Shown here piece after piece: positions 8,385 to 18,214 of a stretch of DNA of 38,074 bases (position 1 is its first letter; every line of letters starts with the position of its first letter). The DNA lies in the NCBI RefSeq assembly GCF_003288805.1, contig NZ_NHYK01000017.1, forward strand, positions 1 to 38,074. The letters are read 5' to 3'. The notes beneath the pieces are model-generated. The model was not told the origin of the DNA, did no database searches, and saw only the letters and a list, made by a program, of their open reading frames with translations. The DNA is from Helicobacter sp. 10-6591 (GTDB lineage: Bacteria; Campylobacterota; Campylobacteria; Campylobacterales; Helicobacteraceae). Position numbers and translations under genes: made by a program.

Positions 8385-10046
8385 ATGAGAGTGAATTTGG
8401 ATAATATGGTTGATGAAAATGAGGAGGATTTCGCGCAATTACTTGATGCTAGTGAAAAAGCGATCACAAAAGGTGCTTTGCAAATAGCAAAAATCGTCAA
8501 AATAACCGATGAAAATGTCATAGTCGCGCTACCAAATGCGAAAGCAGAAAACTATATGCCTCTAGAGGAGATCAAAGATTCCCAGGGAAATTTGCTCTTT
8601 CAAGAAGGTGATGAGATAGAAGTCAGTATTTCTCGTAATCTTGGCAAAACAAATGTTTCCTACAAAAAGGCCTTGCGTTCAAAAAATATTGTGGAGAGAA
8701 TCAAGGAGCTTGGAGAGGATTACAAAGATAAAGTCATCGAAGCGAAGGTGTTGTATAAAAATAAGGGCGGTTATATCATGGATTATGATGGGGTGGATGT
8801 GTTTTTGCCCCATAGAGATTCTGCCTTCAAAGAAAAAGCAAAAGTTGAAGGCAAGCTTTATAAAGTAGCTATTACAAATATTGATAAGAACACAAATTCA
8901 ATCATCGTCTCTCGCAAGCGTTATTTTGATATCGATAAGAATCTAAGACAAACTTTTGTTGAGAGTCTTTTGCAAGGCGATAGAGTCTGTGAAGGTGTGG
9001 TGAAAAAAATTGTGTCTTTTGGTGTTTTTATCGATGTGAGTGGGATAGAAGGGCTTATCCACTACACAGAGATTAGCCATAAGGGAGCAGTCAATCCAGA
9101 GAAGTTTTTTGCAGTCGGGGAAAGCGTAAAGATAAAAGTTCTCAATTATGATGAGGAGAAGCGTCGCTTGGCTCTTTCTTTGAAGGCTATGAATGATGAT
9201 CCTTGGAAAGAGATCGAAAAAGAATTAGAAGTTGGTTATACAATTAAGGTTGTAGTAAGCAATATAGAGGAATATGGGGCGTTTGTAGATTTGGGCAATG
9301 ATATAGAGGGCTTTTTGCATATTTCTGAAATCTCGTGGGACAAAAATATCAAGCATCCAAACGAATATTTGACACTTCGTCAAGAGATTGATGTTGAGAT
9401 TATTGAGATAGATACGACAAATCGCCGTTTGCGTGTCTCGCTCAAAAATCTTTTACGAAGACCTTTTGCAATATTTAGAGAAACTCATAAAGAGGGCGAT
9501 GTGCTTAAAGGTAGGATTACTACTTTGACTGATTTTGGTGCGTTTATAAACATAGGTGCAGTTGATGGTTTATTGCACAATGAAGATGCATTTTGGGATC
9601 GGGGACGGAAATGTAAAGATGTTTTGCAAGTCGGTGATGAAATAGAAGTCAAAATCACAAGGATAGATTCTAAAAATGAGAGAATCTCTCTTAGCAAAAA
9701 AATGCTTGATGCTTCTCCTGCAAAAGTGTTTGCTGGTAGTCATCGTATCAATGAGATAATCGAAGGAGAAGTTATCTCTATTAAAGATTTTGGGGTGTTT
9801 ATTAGCTTTGATGGGATTGAGATTCTCGTTCGCAGTGATGATATAGCGCCTGAACAAAAACAAACTCTAAAAATTGGTGATATGCTCAAGTGCGTGCTTT
9901 GTGCTATTGATGAAAAGGCAAATAAAGTTCGTGCTTCTGCGCGTCATTTAGAGAGACAAATTGCAAGAGATGAGCTAAGGGCGTTTGAAGTAAGTCAAGA
10001 GAGTGATAGGATGACACTAGGAGATAAAATCAAACATAAAATCTAG
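8385..10046 (+). CDS. rpsA: 30S ribosomal protein S1
   Basis: Binds mRNA on the 30S subunit and helps load it for translation. Six S1 repeats can be read across 553 residues: two divergent ones in the first 180 residues, then clear copies near 200-270 (SFGVFIDVSGIEGLIHYTEI), 285-355 (EYGAFVDLGNDIEGFLHISE), 370-440 (DFGAFINIGAVDGLLHNEDA) and 455-525 (DFGVFISFDGIEILVRSDDI). The length is that of H. pylori S1. ATG 8385 has a GAGGGA Shine-Dalgarno site; an internal ATG at 8406 is less well placed. It is followed after eight bases by a small membrane protein gene and then serA, the order I recall from H. pylori HP0399-HP0397. Confidence 0.95.
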   Translation: MRVNLDNMVDENEEDFAQLLDASEKAITKGALQIAKIVKITDENVIVALPNAKAENYMPLEEIKDSQGNLLFQEGDEIEVSISRNLGKTNVSYKKALRSKNIVERIKELGEDYKDKVIEAKVLYKNKGGYIMDYDGVDVFLPHRDSAFKEKAKVEGKLYKVAITNIDKNTNSIIVSRKRYFDIDKNLRQTFVESLLQGDRVCEGVVKKIVSFGVFIDVSGIEGLIHYTEISHKGAVNPEKFFAVGESVKIKVLNYDEEKRRLALSLKAMNDDPWKEIEKELEVGYTIKVVVSNIEEYGAFVDLGNDIEGFLHISEISWDKNIKHPNEYLTLRQEIDVEIIEIDTTNRRLRVSLKNLLRRPFAIFRETHKEGDVLKGRITTLTDFGAFINIGAVDGLLHNEDAFWDRGRKCKDVLQVGDEIEVKITRIDSKNERISLSKKMLDASPAKVFAGSHRINEIIEGEVISIKDFGVFISFDGIEILVRSDDIAPEQKQTLKIGDMLKCVLCAIDEKANKVRASARHLERQIARDELRAFEVSQESDRMTLGDKIKHKI

Positions 10047-10054
10047 CCATTTAG

Positions 10055-10519
10055 ATGAATAAGGTCCTGTATATTTTTCTTGTAGTTTTATTGCTGTTGC
10101 TTTTTGCGACTGGACTCTTTGTGTTGTACAAAGAGATGGTGTCTGTATCTTTTGTCTCAAGGGATTTTAAGCCTTCGTTAGGAGAGATTCCAGTTGATAG
10201 CATGCAAGATAGTAATTGGCTTGAAAATTTCTCTAATTCTTCTAATAAGATTTTCCAATATCCTGCTACTGAGCTTTTTGTGAAGTTTGATTTCAGCGAT
10301 AATGACGCAAGTAATGTTACCACCAGTATTGAGATGAAAGATCTTGATGAGCATAAATATTTTTGTGTTTCGCAAATACTAAAGCAAAGTAAGTTGGAAA
10401 ATACCTACTATAAAATAGGCAATAAGCTTCGCCTCGTGGTCTTTATTCGTGACAAAGACAAACTTAAGAAATTTCTAGGAGATTTGGATTATTGCAAAAT
10501 CCAATATCTTTTAAACTAG
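10055..10519 (+). CDS. Hypothetical single-pass membrane protein between rpsA and serA
   Basis: A 154-residue protein with one strong N-terminal hydrophobic segment (IFLVVLLLLLFATGLFVLY, residues 7-25) and a soluble C-terminal part, most likely periplasmic. I recognise no catalytic motif. Two cysteines are present in the soluble part (near residues 108 and 148) and might form a disulfide. Its place corresponds to H. pylori HP0398, so it is probably a conserved Helicobacter gene rather than a chance frame. It starts eight bases after the rpsA stop and is likely co-transcribed with rpsA. Function unknown. Confidence 0.75.
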   Translation: MNKVLYIFLVVLLLLLFATGLFVLYKEMVSVSFVSRDFKPSLGEIPVDSMQDSNWLENFSNSSNKIFQYPATELFVKFDFSDNDASNVTTSIEMKDLDEHKYFCVSQILKQSKLENTYYKIGNKLRLVVFIRDKDKLKKFLGDLDYCKIQYLLN

Positions 10520-10521
10520 GC

Positions 10522-10527
10522 TATAAT
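10522..10527 (+). promoter_or_regulatory. Candidate -10 box for serA
   Basis: A consensus TATAAT starts three bases after the upstream stop codon and about 31 bases before the serA ATG. It is followed by a CAGGAG Shine-Dalgarno site at the expected distance from that ATG. This suggests serA has its own promoter in addition to any read-through from rpsA. Confidence 0.5.
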
Positions 10528-10558
10528 CCTTTGTATCTAGGTTGTATCAGGAGTTGTT

Positions 10559-12136
10559 ATGGCGTTAAAAATTGTTGTGTGTGATCATATCCATAAAAGT
10601 GGTTTGGATATTCTGGAGGCTCAAAGCGACATAGAGTATGAAAATCTTGCGCACTTACCTAAAGATGAGCTTTTGGGCAAGCTCAAAGATGTAGATGTTG
10701 TGATTACGCGGAGTTCTACTGATGTAGATTCTAAATTTTTAGAGAATGTTACTACACTCAAAGCGATTGTGCGAGCAGGGGTTGGTGTAGATAATGTAGA
10801 TATAGAATCTTGTAGTAAGAGAGGCATTGTAGTGATGAATGTTCCTACTGCAAATACGATTGCAGCAGTTGAACTTACTATGGCACATCTTATAAATAGT
10901 GTGCGTAATTTTCCCGGAGCAAATACGCAGCTAAAATATGAGCGCAAATGGAAGCGCGAAGATTGGTATGGCACAGAACTAAAGGGCAAGAGCTTAGGAA
11001 TTATAGGGTTTGGGAATATTGGTTCTCGCGTAGGTAAAAGAGCCAAAGCCTTTGAGATGGATGTGCTTGCATATGATCCTTATATCAATCCAGCAAAGGC
11101 ACTTAATGAAGGTGTGAGATACACTACAGATTTTGCAGAGATTCTCCAATGTGACATTATCACTATCCATACGCCCAAAAATAATGAAACCAAGAATATC
11201 ATCACAGCTAAAGAAATAGCACAAATGAAAGACGGTGTGGTGCTAATAAACTGCGCTCGTGGTGGATTGTACAACGAAAATGATTTATTTGAAGGATTAA
11301 AGAGCGGCAAGATCCGTTTTGCTGGACTTGATGTGTTTGATAAAGAACCAGCTATTGATAACAAATTACTTGATCTACCAAATGTCTATGTAACTCCCCA
11401 TATCGGTGCTAATACTTTAGAATCACAAGAAAAAATCGCCATAGAAGCCGCAAATGCAGCAATAGAATCTGCACGTGGTTCGAGCTATCCAAATGCACTC
11501 AATCTTGCCAAAGAAGTAGACTTGCCATCAAATATCAAGCCGTATCTAGAGCTTATCCAAAAGCTCTCATTTATTGCAGCTCAAGCCAACAAGGGTGTTT
11601 TTACGAGTTTACAAATCCAAGCTTTTGGCGAGATAAGCCATTATGGAGAATCTTTGAGTACATTTGCTCTTGTTGGCACGTTAAGCGCGAGCTTGGGTAA
11701 TAATATCAATTATGTGAATGCTCCGTTTGTAGCAAAGGATCGTGGTTTGGAAGTAAAATTTAGCGGACAAGAGCTTTCTCAAACCTATAAAAATTGTATC
11801 CGTCTGACCTTAAGCACACAGGCTAGAAATTTTATCCTCGAAGGTGCAGTTTTTGAGGGCAGATATTTGCGTATCACTTCTGTTAATGGATTTGTATTAG
11901 ATATAGCACCAGAAGGAAAAATGCTATTTTTCAAAAATACTGATGTGCCTGGGGTTATTGGTATGGTTGGCAATACGCTTGCAAAGCACAATATCAATAT
12001 TGCAGATTTTCGTCTTGCCAGAAAAGATAAAGAAGCGCTAGCTATAGTAGTTCTTGATAATCCACTCTCGGATTCTATCTTGCAAGAATTGCGTTTCATT
12101 CCGGCTTGTCTTGGGCTATGCTACGTGGTTTGTTGA
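10559..12136 (+). CDS. serA: D-3-phosphoglycerate dehydrogenase
   Basis: Catalyses the first step of serine biosynthesis, NAD-dependent oxidation of 3-phosphoglycerate to 3-phosphohydroxypyruvate. The 525 residues match the long SerA type: catalytic/NAD-binding domain, an intervening domain, and a C-terminal ACT domain (residues about 450-525, starting near MLFFKNTDVPGVIGMVG). The Rossmann motif GFGNIG is at 150-155. The catalytic triad is visible as R234 (NCARGG), E263 (FDKEPA) and H281 (TPHIGANT). The ACT domain implies allosteric control, classically by serine, though this is not evident from sequence alone. ATG 10559 follows CAGGAG. Synteny with H. pylori HP0397 supports the call. Confidence 0.96.
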   Translation: MALKIVVCDHIHKSGLDILEAQSDIEYENLAHLPKDELLGKLKDVDVVITRSSTDVDSKFLENVTTLKAIVRAGVGVDNVDIESCSKRGIVVMNVPTANTIAAVELTMAHLINSVRNFPGANTQLKYERKWKREDWYGTELKGKSLGIIGFGNIGSRVGKRAKAFEMDVLAYDPYINPAKALNEGVRYTTDFAEILQCDIITIHTPKNNETKNIITAKEIAQMKDGVVLINCARGGLYNENDLFEGLKSGKIRFAGLDVFDKEPAIDNKLLDLPNVYVTPHIGANTLESQEKIAIEAANAAIESARGSSYPNALNLAKEVDLPSNIKPYLELIQKLSFIAAQANKGVFTSLQIQAFGEISHYGESLSTFALVGTLSASLGNNINYVNAPFVAKDRGLEVKFSGQELSQTYKNCIRLTLSTQARNFILEGAVFEGRYLRITSVNGFVLDIAPEGKMLFFKNTDVPGVIGMVGNTLAKHNINIADFRLARKDKEALAIVVLDNPLSDSILQELRFIPACLGLCYVVC

Positions 12137-12154
12137 GTGTTCTGAAGGGATAAT

Positions 12155-13516
12155 ATGAAAAATACAACCCAACGACAATATTTACATGATGTTACCAAGA
12201 GAAGTTTGGGCGAGATTTTTCTCGCATTCATTAGAGCAGAATCTTTCAGTGGGATTTTGTTATTTTTTTGCGCTGTATGCGCTATGATCGTTGCAAATTC
12301 TTCTTTGAGCGAATCGTATTTTTGGCTATGGCATGAAAATTTTGGTTTTAGCTTTGGCGAGCACTTCTATGGATTCCGATTGCATGATTGGATCAATGAT
12401 GTTTTGATGGCGTTGTTTTTTCTTATGGTCGGATTAGAGATTAAAAGAGAGGTGCTTTTTGGAGATCTCAATGGTTTAAAAAAAGCAGCTTTTCCTGTCA
12501 TCGGTGCACTTGGAGGTATGGTTGTCCCCGCGCTCATTTATTTCATACTTAATGCTAATACAAATTCTTGGCATGGCTTTGGGATTCCTATGGCTACAGA
12601 TATTGCATTTGCCTTGGGTGTGATTCTATTGCTTGGTAAGCGCGTGCCAATGGCACTTAAAGTATTTTTGGTAACTCTTGCTGTAGCTGATGATTTGGGT
12701 GCTGTGATTGTGATAGCTACTGCATATCCTTCTCCTGAAGGATTGCATCTAGTGTGGCTTTTTTGTGCAGTTGCCGTTGTTGGTGTGCTTATTGTACTTA
12801 ATAGACTAGGTATTCGTCATCTTGCCGTGTATCTGGGACTTGGCGTGATTTTGTGGTTTTGCGTGCATCATAGTGGAATCCATGCAACGATTGCGGCTGT
12901 TATGCTTGCATTTTGTATTCCTGTAAAACCCAAATTGCAAAGCCAAGATTTTGTCAAACTTCTCGATGAGCTGCCCCAAACCTTCAAAAATATAGATAAA
13001 AATGAGCGCAAAAATATTTTGCTTACCCACCAGCAAGTCAAGATTGTTGAAGCACTTGCAAAAGATTCTATCAATGTCCAGAATCCTTTATTGCGTTTAG
13101 AACACGCATTGCAGCCTATTTGTGCATTTTTTGTGATGCCAATTTTTGCGTTTGCAAATGCAGGGGTAGATATTAGAGGCGAGATAGATTTTAGAATCGA
13201 TCACATTATGCTTGGAGTGTTTTTAGGGCTTGTCGTAGGAAAGCCTATAGGTATTTTGTGTTTTAGTTTTTTGTGCGAGAAGTTTAGGATTGCAGCTCGT
13301 CCAGCGGGAATCTCTTGGGGACATATCTTTGGTGCAGGTGTTTTGGCGGGTATTGGATTTACTATGTCGATTTTTGTGTCAAATCTCGCATTTGAGGATT
13401 TGAATGCACAAAATGTCGCTAAAGTCGCTATATTATTGGCTTCAAGTGTCGCAGGTATTGTAGGTGCGTTGGTGCTCTTTGTTATTGACAGAGTAGGGCA
13501 AAGGAAGGATACATAA
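12155..13516 (+). CDS. nhaA: Na+/H+ antiporter NhaA
   Basis: An inner-membrane antiporter that expels Na+ in exchange for H+, for sodium and alkaline-pH tolerance. The ion-binding aspartates are visible: D179 and D180 in VADDLGAV (E. coli D163/D164) and D149 in PMATDIAFALG (E. coli D133). A C-terminal GIGFTMSIFVSNLAF segment is also present. The 453 residues exceed E. coli NhaA mainly through a polar insert at about residues 265-310, between the helix ending HATIAAVMLAFCIPV and the one starting LEHALQPICAFF. Such an extended loop is known in H. pylori NhaA. The gene starts 18 bases after serA, and its stop lies five bases from the convergent dnaB stop. Confidence 0.95.
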   Translation: MKNTTQRQYLHDVTKRSLGEIFLAFIRAESFSGILLFFCAVCAMIVANSSLSESYFWLWHENFGFSFGEHFYGFRLHDWINDVLMALFFLMVGLEIKREVLFGDLNGLKKAAFPVIGALGGMVVPALIYFILNANTNSWHGFGIPMATDIAFALGVILLLGKRVPMALKVFLVTLAVADDLGAVIVIATAYPSPEGLHLVWLFCAVAVVGVLIVLNRLGIRHLAVYLGLGVILWFCVHHSGIHATIAAVMLAFCIPVKPKLQSQDFVKLLDELPQTFKNIDKNERKNILLTHQQVKIVEALAKDSINVQNPLLRLEHALQPICAFFVMPIFAFANAGVDIRGEIDFRIDHIMLGVFLGLVVGKPIGILCFSFLCEKFRIAARPAGISWGHIFGAGVLAGIGFTMSIFVSNLAFEDLNAQNVAKVAILLASSVAGIVGALVLFVIDRVGQRKDT

Positions 13517-13521
13517 AGGTT

Positions 13522-14979
13522 TTAGAGTTTTGTAATCATATTTGTGATTTCTTCTACATCAAGACTTACTCCTTTGTCTTCTTCTATTTTTGTTTCTGTG
13601 TTTTGGCTGTAGATTCTATCTTTTGCTTTTTCTTCAAAGCGTGTGAATCTTTTGTTGAATTGGACATGTATAGTCCTTGTCTCCCCATTACGGTTTTTGG
13701 CGATGATAATTTCAGCCGGCTCGCTTTCACGTTCTTGGTATTCTGCTTTGAAATCTTTTTCTTTGCCTTCTTTTTTCAGACGTGCTAGTCTTTGTTTGTC
13801 TTCGTGCTTTTTATACACATCATCGCGATAGAGAAAAAGTATCATATCTGCATCTTGCTCTATTGCTCCAGAATCGCGCAAATCAGAAAGTATAGGGCGC
13901 TTGTCATCTCGAGAATCAAGACTACGACTAAGCTGAGAAAGAGCAATGATTGGTATCTCTAATTCTCTTGCAAGTGTTTTTAACCCACGTGATATATCGC
14001 TGACTTCTATTTGTCTGCCTTGATTCCTATCGCCTATCATCAATTGGAGATAATCCACAATCGCAATCCCAACATTTGGATTGTGTCTTTTTAATCTGCG
14101 TAGTTTTGAACGTAACTGCGCGATATTTAGCATACTGCCATCATCAATAAAGAGTTCTTTTTGTGCTAGAGAATCTGAATACAAAGTGAGATCGCTCCAT
14201 TCATTTTCAGTCAGGTCACCCCTTCTTAATGCATGCAAGGGAATGGAGGTAAGCGAGCTTAGCATTCTGAGTATGAGCTGGGTGGCGGGCATTTCAAGAC
14301 TGAATATGGCCACACCAGCTTGGGAATTTAAAATATTTTGTGCGATGTTGAGTACAAGCGCTGTTTTTCCCATCGAAGGACGCGCACCAATAATAATAAG
14401 ATCGCCTTTGTTAAAGCCTGTGGTAATCATATTAAGTTCTTGAAACCCGGTAGTTAACCCTGTGAGGATTTCATTTCCACGAGATTTTAGCTCCTCTAGG
14501 TGCTTGATAGTTTCTAAGACAAGCTCACGAGATGATTGGAAATTGCTACGTGCGATATTTTCTAATGAAATATCACTGAGTTCGCGCTCAAGTAGGTCCA
14601 TAATCTCTTGGGGATTGCGTGTGTTATCAAATGATTGCTCACGCAATGTGTTTGCAAGATCACGCAAGCTCCGTCTGATTGAAGCTGCTTTGATTTCTTG
14701 TGTGTATGCTGGGATGTTGGCAATAGGATTTGTGCTGGCAATTTCTATCAGTTCATTTTCATTGATCCTACCAGCTGATCTTTGTAAGAGAATTTGTTCA
14801 TCAAAAGGAAGCTCTAATTTCTCGCATTCTTGGATAATCTGAAAAAGTATCCTGTGACTAGGGACAAAAAAATCTGTGGATTTTAGAATGCTTGAGACAT
14901 CCTCGAAATTACTTGGTGAAAAAATAATTGAGGACAGTACAGCTTTTTCGATTTGCACTAAAGTGTTTGTATCTTGCAT
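13522..14979 (-). CDS. dnaB: Replicative DNA helicase DnaB
   Basis: The hexameric helicase that unwinds DNA at the replication fork. The N-terminal domain (residues 1-110) is followed by a linker and the RecA-like ATPase domain: Walker A GARPSMGKTA with K205, Walker B VDYLQLM, and the arginine-rich ALSQLSRSLDSR and SDLRDSGAIEQDAD motifs typical of DnaB. Its 485 residues are normal for the family. There is no intein. ATG at 14979 has AGGAAA five bases upstream. It is the last gene of a minus-strand series mraY-murD-ABC transporter-dnaB, 26 bases after the transporter, so envelope and replication genes probably share transcripts. Confidence 0.96.
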   Translation of the reverse strand: MQDTNTLVQIEKAVLSSIIFSPSNFEDVSSILKSTDFFVPSHRILFQIIQECEKLELPFDEQILLQRSAGRINENELIEIASTNPIANIPAYTQEIKAASIRRSLRDLANTLREQSFDNTRNPQEIMDLLERELSDISLENIARSNFQSSRELVLETIKHLEELKSRGNEILTGLTTGFQELNMITTGFNKGDLIIIGARPSMGKTALVLNIAQNILNSQAGVAIFSLEMPATQLILRMLSSLTSIPLHALRRGDLTENEWSDLTLYSDSLAQKELFIDDGSMLNIAQLRSKLRRLKRHNPNVGIAIVDYLQLMIGDRNQGRQIEVSDISRGLKTLARELEIPIIALSQLSRSLDSRDDKRPILSDLRDSGAIEQDADMILFLYRDDVYKKHEDKQRLARLKKEGKEKDFKAEYQERESEPAEIIIAKNRNGETRTIHVQFNKRFTRFEEKAKDRIYSQNTETKIEEDKGVSLDVEEITNMITKL

Positions 14980-15005
14980 AGAATTTCCTGGATTCTGTAT
15001 ACCAT

Positions 15006-16805
15006 TTAATTTGGTCTGATGTGATTTGAAGTGGTGGCTATGATAGAGCCATCATAGCCTTTGGTAAATTCGACCTTTCTCTCACATCTTTCTATGGTGT
15101 TCAGTCTGTGTGCTATAACAAGCAGAGTTTTGTTGTGGGCGACATCATAGATTTCGTCCATAATTTTTTCTTCGGTTGCAGAATCTAGAGCGCTTGTAGC
15201 TTCATCTAAAACGAGTATCTCAGGATTATCATAGATTGCGCGTGCAATTCCTATACGCTGCTTTTGTCCACCACTAAGTAAGATTCCGCCTTCACCAACT
15301 CTTGTGTGTATTCCATTGTGTTCATCAAGAAACTCCAATATATTAGCTTTTCTACAAGCTTCTTTCACACGCCCTTCATCTAGCACACTACCAAAAGCGA
15401 CATTTTCAGCGACACTGCCATCAAAAAGATAGATTGTTTGTGGAATGTAGCCGATTTTTTTGCGCCATGAACGGAGGTTATCGCTATTGATTTCTTGAGA
15501 ATCTACAAGTATCTTGCCATATTGAGGTTTGTAAATCCCTATGATTATGTCTACAAGCGTGCTTTTTCCTATACCGCTTTCTCCACAGAAAGCAATTTTA
15601 TCACCCTTGTTGATTGTGAGATTGACATTTTTAAGAATGGGTTTATTCTCGTCATACCAAAAGCTAATGTTTTGTAATTCTATTTTTTCTTTGAAGTCGC
15701 ATTTTTGATTGGCTTCATAATTTGGCTCATGACGCAGAGCTTCATACACAAGAGAGACAGCGCTAGAGGTAGATGCCATTTGATTGTAAGCATCTAATAT
15801 TCTACTGACTGCTGGTAAGATTTTATAAAGCGCAAGAGCATACATTGATATTATTGGTAGAACTTTTTCAAAATCTTTATAAATTGCCAAGATATACCAA
15901 ATACAGATTACTAAAATGACAAATCCTACTGTTTCAAGCAAATGACGAGGGATAGGCAAAATGGTGCTCATAATGATTCTGGTCTTTGTGAGTTCGTTGC
16001 TTACTTCAGTGAATTCTTTGCAAACTTCTTTTTGATTGCCCTTAAGTTTGATCATTTTAAAATTTCCAAAGGTTTTAGTGATAATCTCATTAAAATTTGC
16101 ATTTGTTTGTGATTCTATTGCTCCGCGTCGTTTGAGCTTGTTGCCTAAGACATTCATCACAAGATATACCTGGATACCCAATATTATAGTTAAGGCTAAA
16201 GTAATCATCCAATTTGCAATAAGTAACAAGAGATAAATCACAACCATTGTGAATACTTCAGTAAAGAGTTGCAAAAGACTTCTTACATACATAGAGGTTT
16301 TAGAAGCTTCATTTGTTATGTTTGATCGGATTTTATCGCTCTTGAGCTTGATAAAGTCTAGGTAATTTAATTCTATTGAGCGTTGAAAAAGTTTGTAGGT
16401 AAAAAAATGGAGTTTGCGAGCAGAAAAACGAGAAAGGCAATAGGTATGAAAAATACCATATGTTGTTCGGAAAATATAAAATGCTACCAGACTCCAACAG
16501 AATGCCACCATAAACTCAAGCGTATCGTTAAATCCAAGAAATTCATAGATTTTTTTGGAGTATGGATTGGTCAAAATAAGATTTGGGTTGTTGGCAAAGG
16601 TGATAAGAGGCATAATAATCCCGACACTAAGGATTTCTATAATGGAAGAAACAACCGTAGCAGCAAAGAGAAAAACCAAAATAACCTTGTCTCTGCGGGT
16701 TAAGAGGCAGCGGAGTTTGTTGATTGTCGCTAGGGTACTTTCAGTTTTTTGTTTTGCGCGTCTTTTTCGTTTTTTGTAAATTTTTAGCTGTTTGGTTATC
16801 TTCAT
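15006..16805 (-). CDS. ABC transporter, fused permease-ATPase (Wzk/PglK-type lipid-linked glycan flippase)
   Basis: A half-size ABC exporter of 599 residues. The N-terminus is strikingly basic (about 15 Lys/Arg in the first 30 residues). About six membrane helices follow to residue 345, then a nucleotide-binding domain with Walker A CGESGIGKST (K414), Q-loop PQ near 455, signature LSGGQ at 510-514, Walker B ILVLDEATSALD (D534, E535) and switch His in IAHRL. Overall it resembles Campylobacter PglK and H. pylori Wzk (HP1206), which flip undecaprenyl-linked glycans for N-glycosylation or O-antigen. Its place behind mraY and murD, both tied to undecaprenyl-phosphate or its products, fits that role. 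A general lipid or drug exporter cannot be excluded. Confidence 0.75.
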   Translation of the reverse strand: MKITKQLKIYKKRKRRAKQKTESTLATINKLRCLLTRRDKVILVFLFAATVVSSIIEILSVGIIMPLITFANNPNLILTNPYSKKIYEFLGFNDTLEFMVAFCWSLVAFYIFRTTYGIFHTYCLSRFSARKLHFFTYKLFQRSIELNYLDFIKLKSDKIRSNITNEASKTSMYVRSLLQLFTEVFTMVVIYLLLLIANWMITLALTIILGIQVYLVMNVLGNKLKRRGAIESQTNANFNEIITKTFGNFKMIKLKGNQKEVCKEFTEVSNELTKTRIIMSTILPIPRHLLETVGFVILVICIWYILAIYKDFEKVLPIISMYALALYKILPAVSRILDAYNQMASTSSAVSLVYEALRHEPNYEANQKCDFKEKIELQNISFWYDENKPILKNVNLTINKGDKIAFCGESGIGKSTLVDIIIGIYKPQYGKILVDSQEINSDNLRSWRKKIGYIPQTIYLFDGSVAENVAFGSVLDEGRVKEACRKANILEFLDEHNGIHTRVGEGGILLSGGQKQRIGIARAIYDNPEILVLDEATSALDSATEEKIMDEIYDVAHNKTLLVIAHRLNTIERCERKVEFTKGYDGSIIATTSNHIRPN

Positions 16806-16817
16806 TGGGTTATGCCT

Positions 16818-18212
16818 TTATAATGCTTTGGGTTGCGTATTGGTATCAAGAGCATATTTTTGGAAAAGATCCCCGCGTTGTTTGTAGGAAGTAAATTGAT
16901 CTAAGCTTGCACAAGCGGGCGACAGCAATGCTACATCCCCCTTTTGTCTGAGGGTTTTTATCATCAAGACAGCATCTTGTAGGTAGTTGCATTCATAGGC
17001 TTGGAGATTGTAGAGTTTGGCAAAGGACAGAATCTTAGAAGTGCTTTTGCCAATGGCAAACACAATAATCTCAGTATTTTGTGTAAGCTGCTGCAAGCAT
17101 TCAAAAAGCGGAGTGAAGTCTGCACCCTTATCATCACCACCAAGTATAAGGAGGATTCTGTAATCTTTATAACGCAAGAGAGCTTGTATCGTAGCATCGA
17201 TATTTGTACCCTTGCTATCGTCTACCCATAAATTTTTATGAGAGTCTCTGAATTCCTCCAATCTGTGCGTTCCAATTTCAAAACTATTGAGAATCTTTAT
17301 ACCGCCTCGTGTATCACCTTCTATACTATCTTTGTGGCATAAAAACTTGCTTGTAGCAAGCGCTATCAATCCATCAAGCAAGAAAGGCTCTCTGAGCTTT
17401 ATTGTTTCTAGATTGATATGAAGTTGTGTGGCTAGATCTTTGGAATTTCTATAGTAAATAGCATTGCCTTTGAAGGCTTGCACGCTTTTATGCTCTATGA
17501 ATTCCTGTGGCAGAATTGCAAAACTCCCATTTTTCATGCGTTCTAAGACACTCAGTTTATCATTAAGATAATTTTCATAGTTCCCATGCCAAGCGATATG
17601 ATCTTGGCTTACTGGCAAGAGAGCATAGACTTTTGGTGTGGCAGTATATGTATAGTGCAGGCTAAAAGAGCTGGTTTCTAGAATCCAAATTTTTGTGCGA
17701 TTTTCAAAGAGTGTGCAAAGCGGTGTGCCTATATTCCCCCCACTTTGGGCATCTAAATGCGCTAGAAGCCTTTGGGTTAGCTGGGTAGTCGTAGTTTTGC
17801 CATTAGTGCCACTTATCCAAGCAATCTCTGGCTGCAATGGTGGCTTGAGTCCTTGATTCTCTAAAAGTGCATAAAAGAAATCATATTCGCTCAGTAAAAC
17901 TCCGAGTTTTTGGGCCTGGATAATAAGTTTATGATGTGGTGGGATTCCGGGTGAAGTGATACATATATTTTTGAGATTTTTTATGGAATCCAGTTTGCTC
18001 ACTTCCTCAAAAAGCTTGTATGGCGTGCTTTGGGATTGCATAGGATAAAACTCTTGGATATGAGAATCTGTGGTTGGCAGCAATTCATTTCCAAAGCTAT
18101 CTGTTTGTTTATAGGTAAATAAATCATCATAGATTCTTGTCTGAATGCCTTGTGCATTAAGAAAAGAACACAGAGATTTTGTTGTTGTCCCATAGCCTAG
18201 TAGGGTTACCAT
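16818..18212 (-). CDS. murD: UDP-N-acetylmuramoylalanine--D-glutamate ligase
   Basis: A cytoplasmic Mur ligase that adds D-glutamate to UDP-MurNAc-L-Ala in peptidoglycan precursor synthesis. It shows the Rossmann-like N-terminal start MVTLLGYGTTTKS, the ATP loop SGTNGKTTTTQ with K139 (residues 134-144), the central domain with LLPVSQDHIAWHGNYENYLN, and the C-terminal ligase domain with WVDDSKGTNIDAT and ILGGDDKGADF. The length, 464 residues, is usual. The start lies two bases after the mraY stop. The pair mraY-murD is common in epsilonproteobacteria. The next gene follows after 12 bases. Confidence 0.93.
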   Translation of the reverse strand: MVTLLGYGTTTKSLCSFLNAQGIQTRIYDDLFTYKQTDSFGNELLPTTDSHIQEFYPMQSQSTPYKLFEEVSKLDSIKNLKNICITSPGIPPHHKLIIQAQKLGVLLSEYDFFYALLENQGLKPPLQPEIAWISGTNGKTTTTQLTQRLLAHLDAQSGGNIGTPLCTLFENRTKIWILETSSFSLHYTYTATPKVYALLPVSQDHIAWHGNYENYLNDKLSVLERMKNGSFAILPQEFIEHKSVQAFKGNAIYYRNSKDLATQLHINLETIKLREPFLLDGLIALATSKFLCHKDSIEGDTRGGIKILNSFEIGTHRLEEFRDSHKNLWVDDSKGTNIDATIQALLRYKDYRILLILGGDDKGADFTPLFECLQQLTQNTEIIVFAIGKSTSKILSFAKLYNLQAYECNYLQDAVLMIKTLRQKGDVALLSPACASLDQFTSYKQRGDLFQKYALDTNTQPKAL

Positions 18213-18214
18213 CT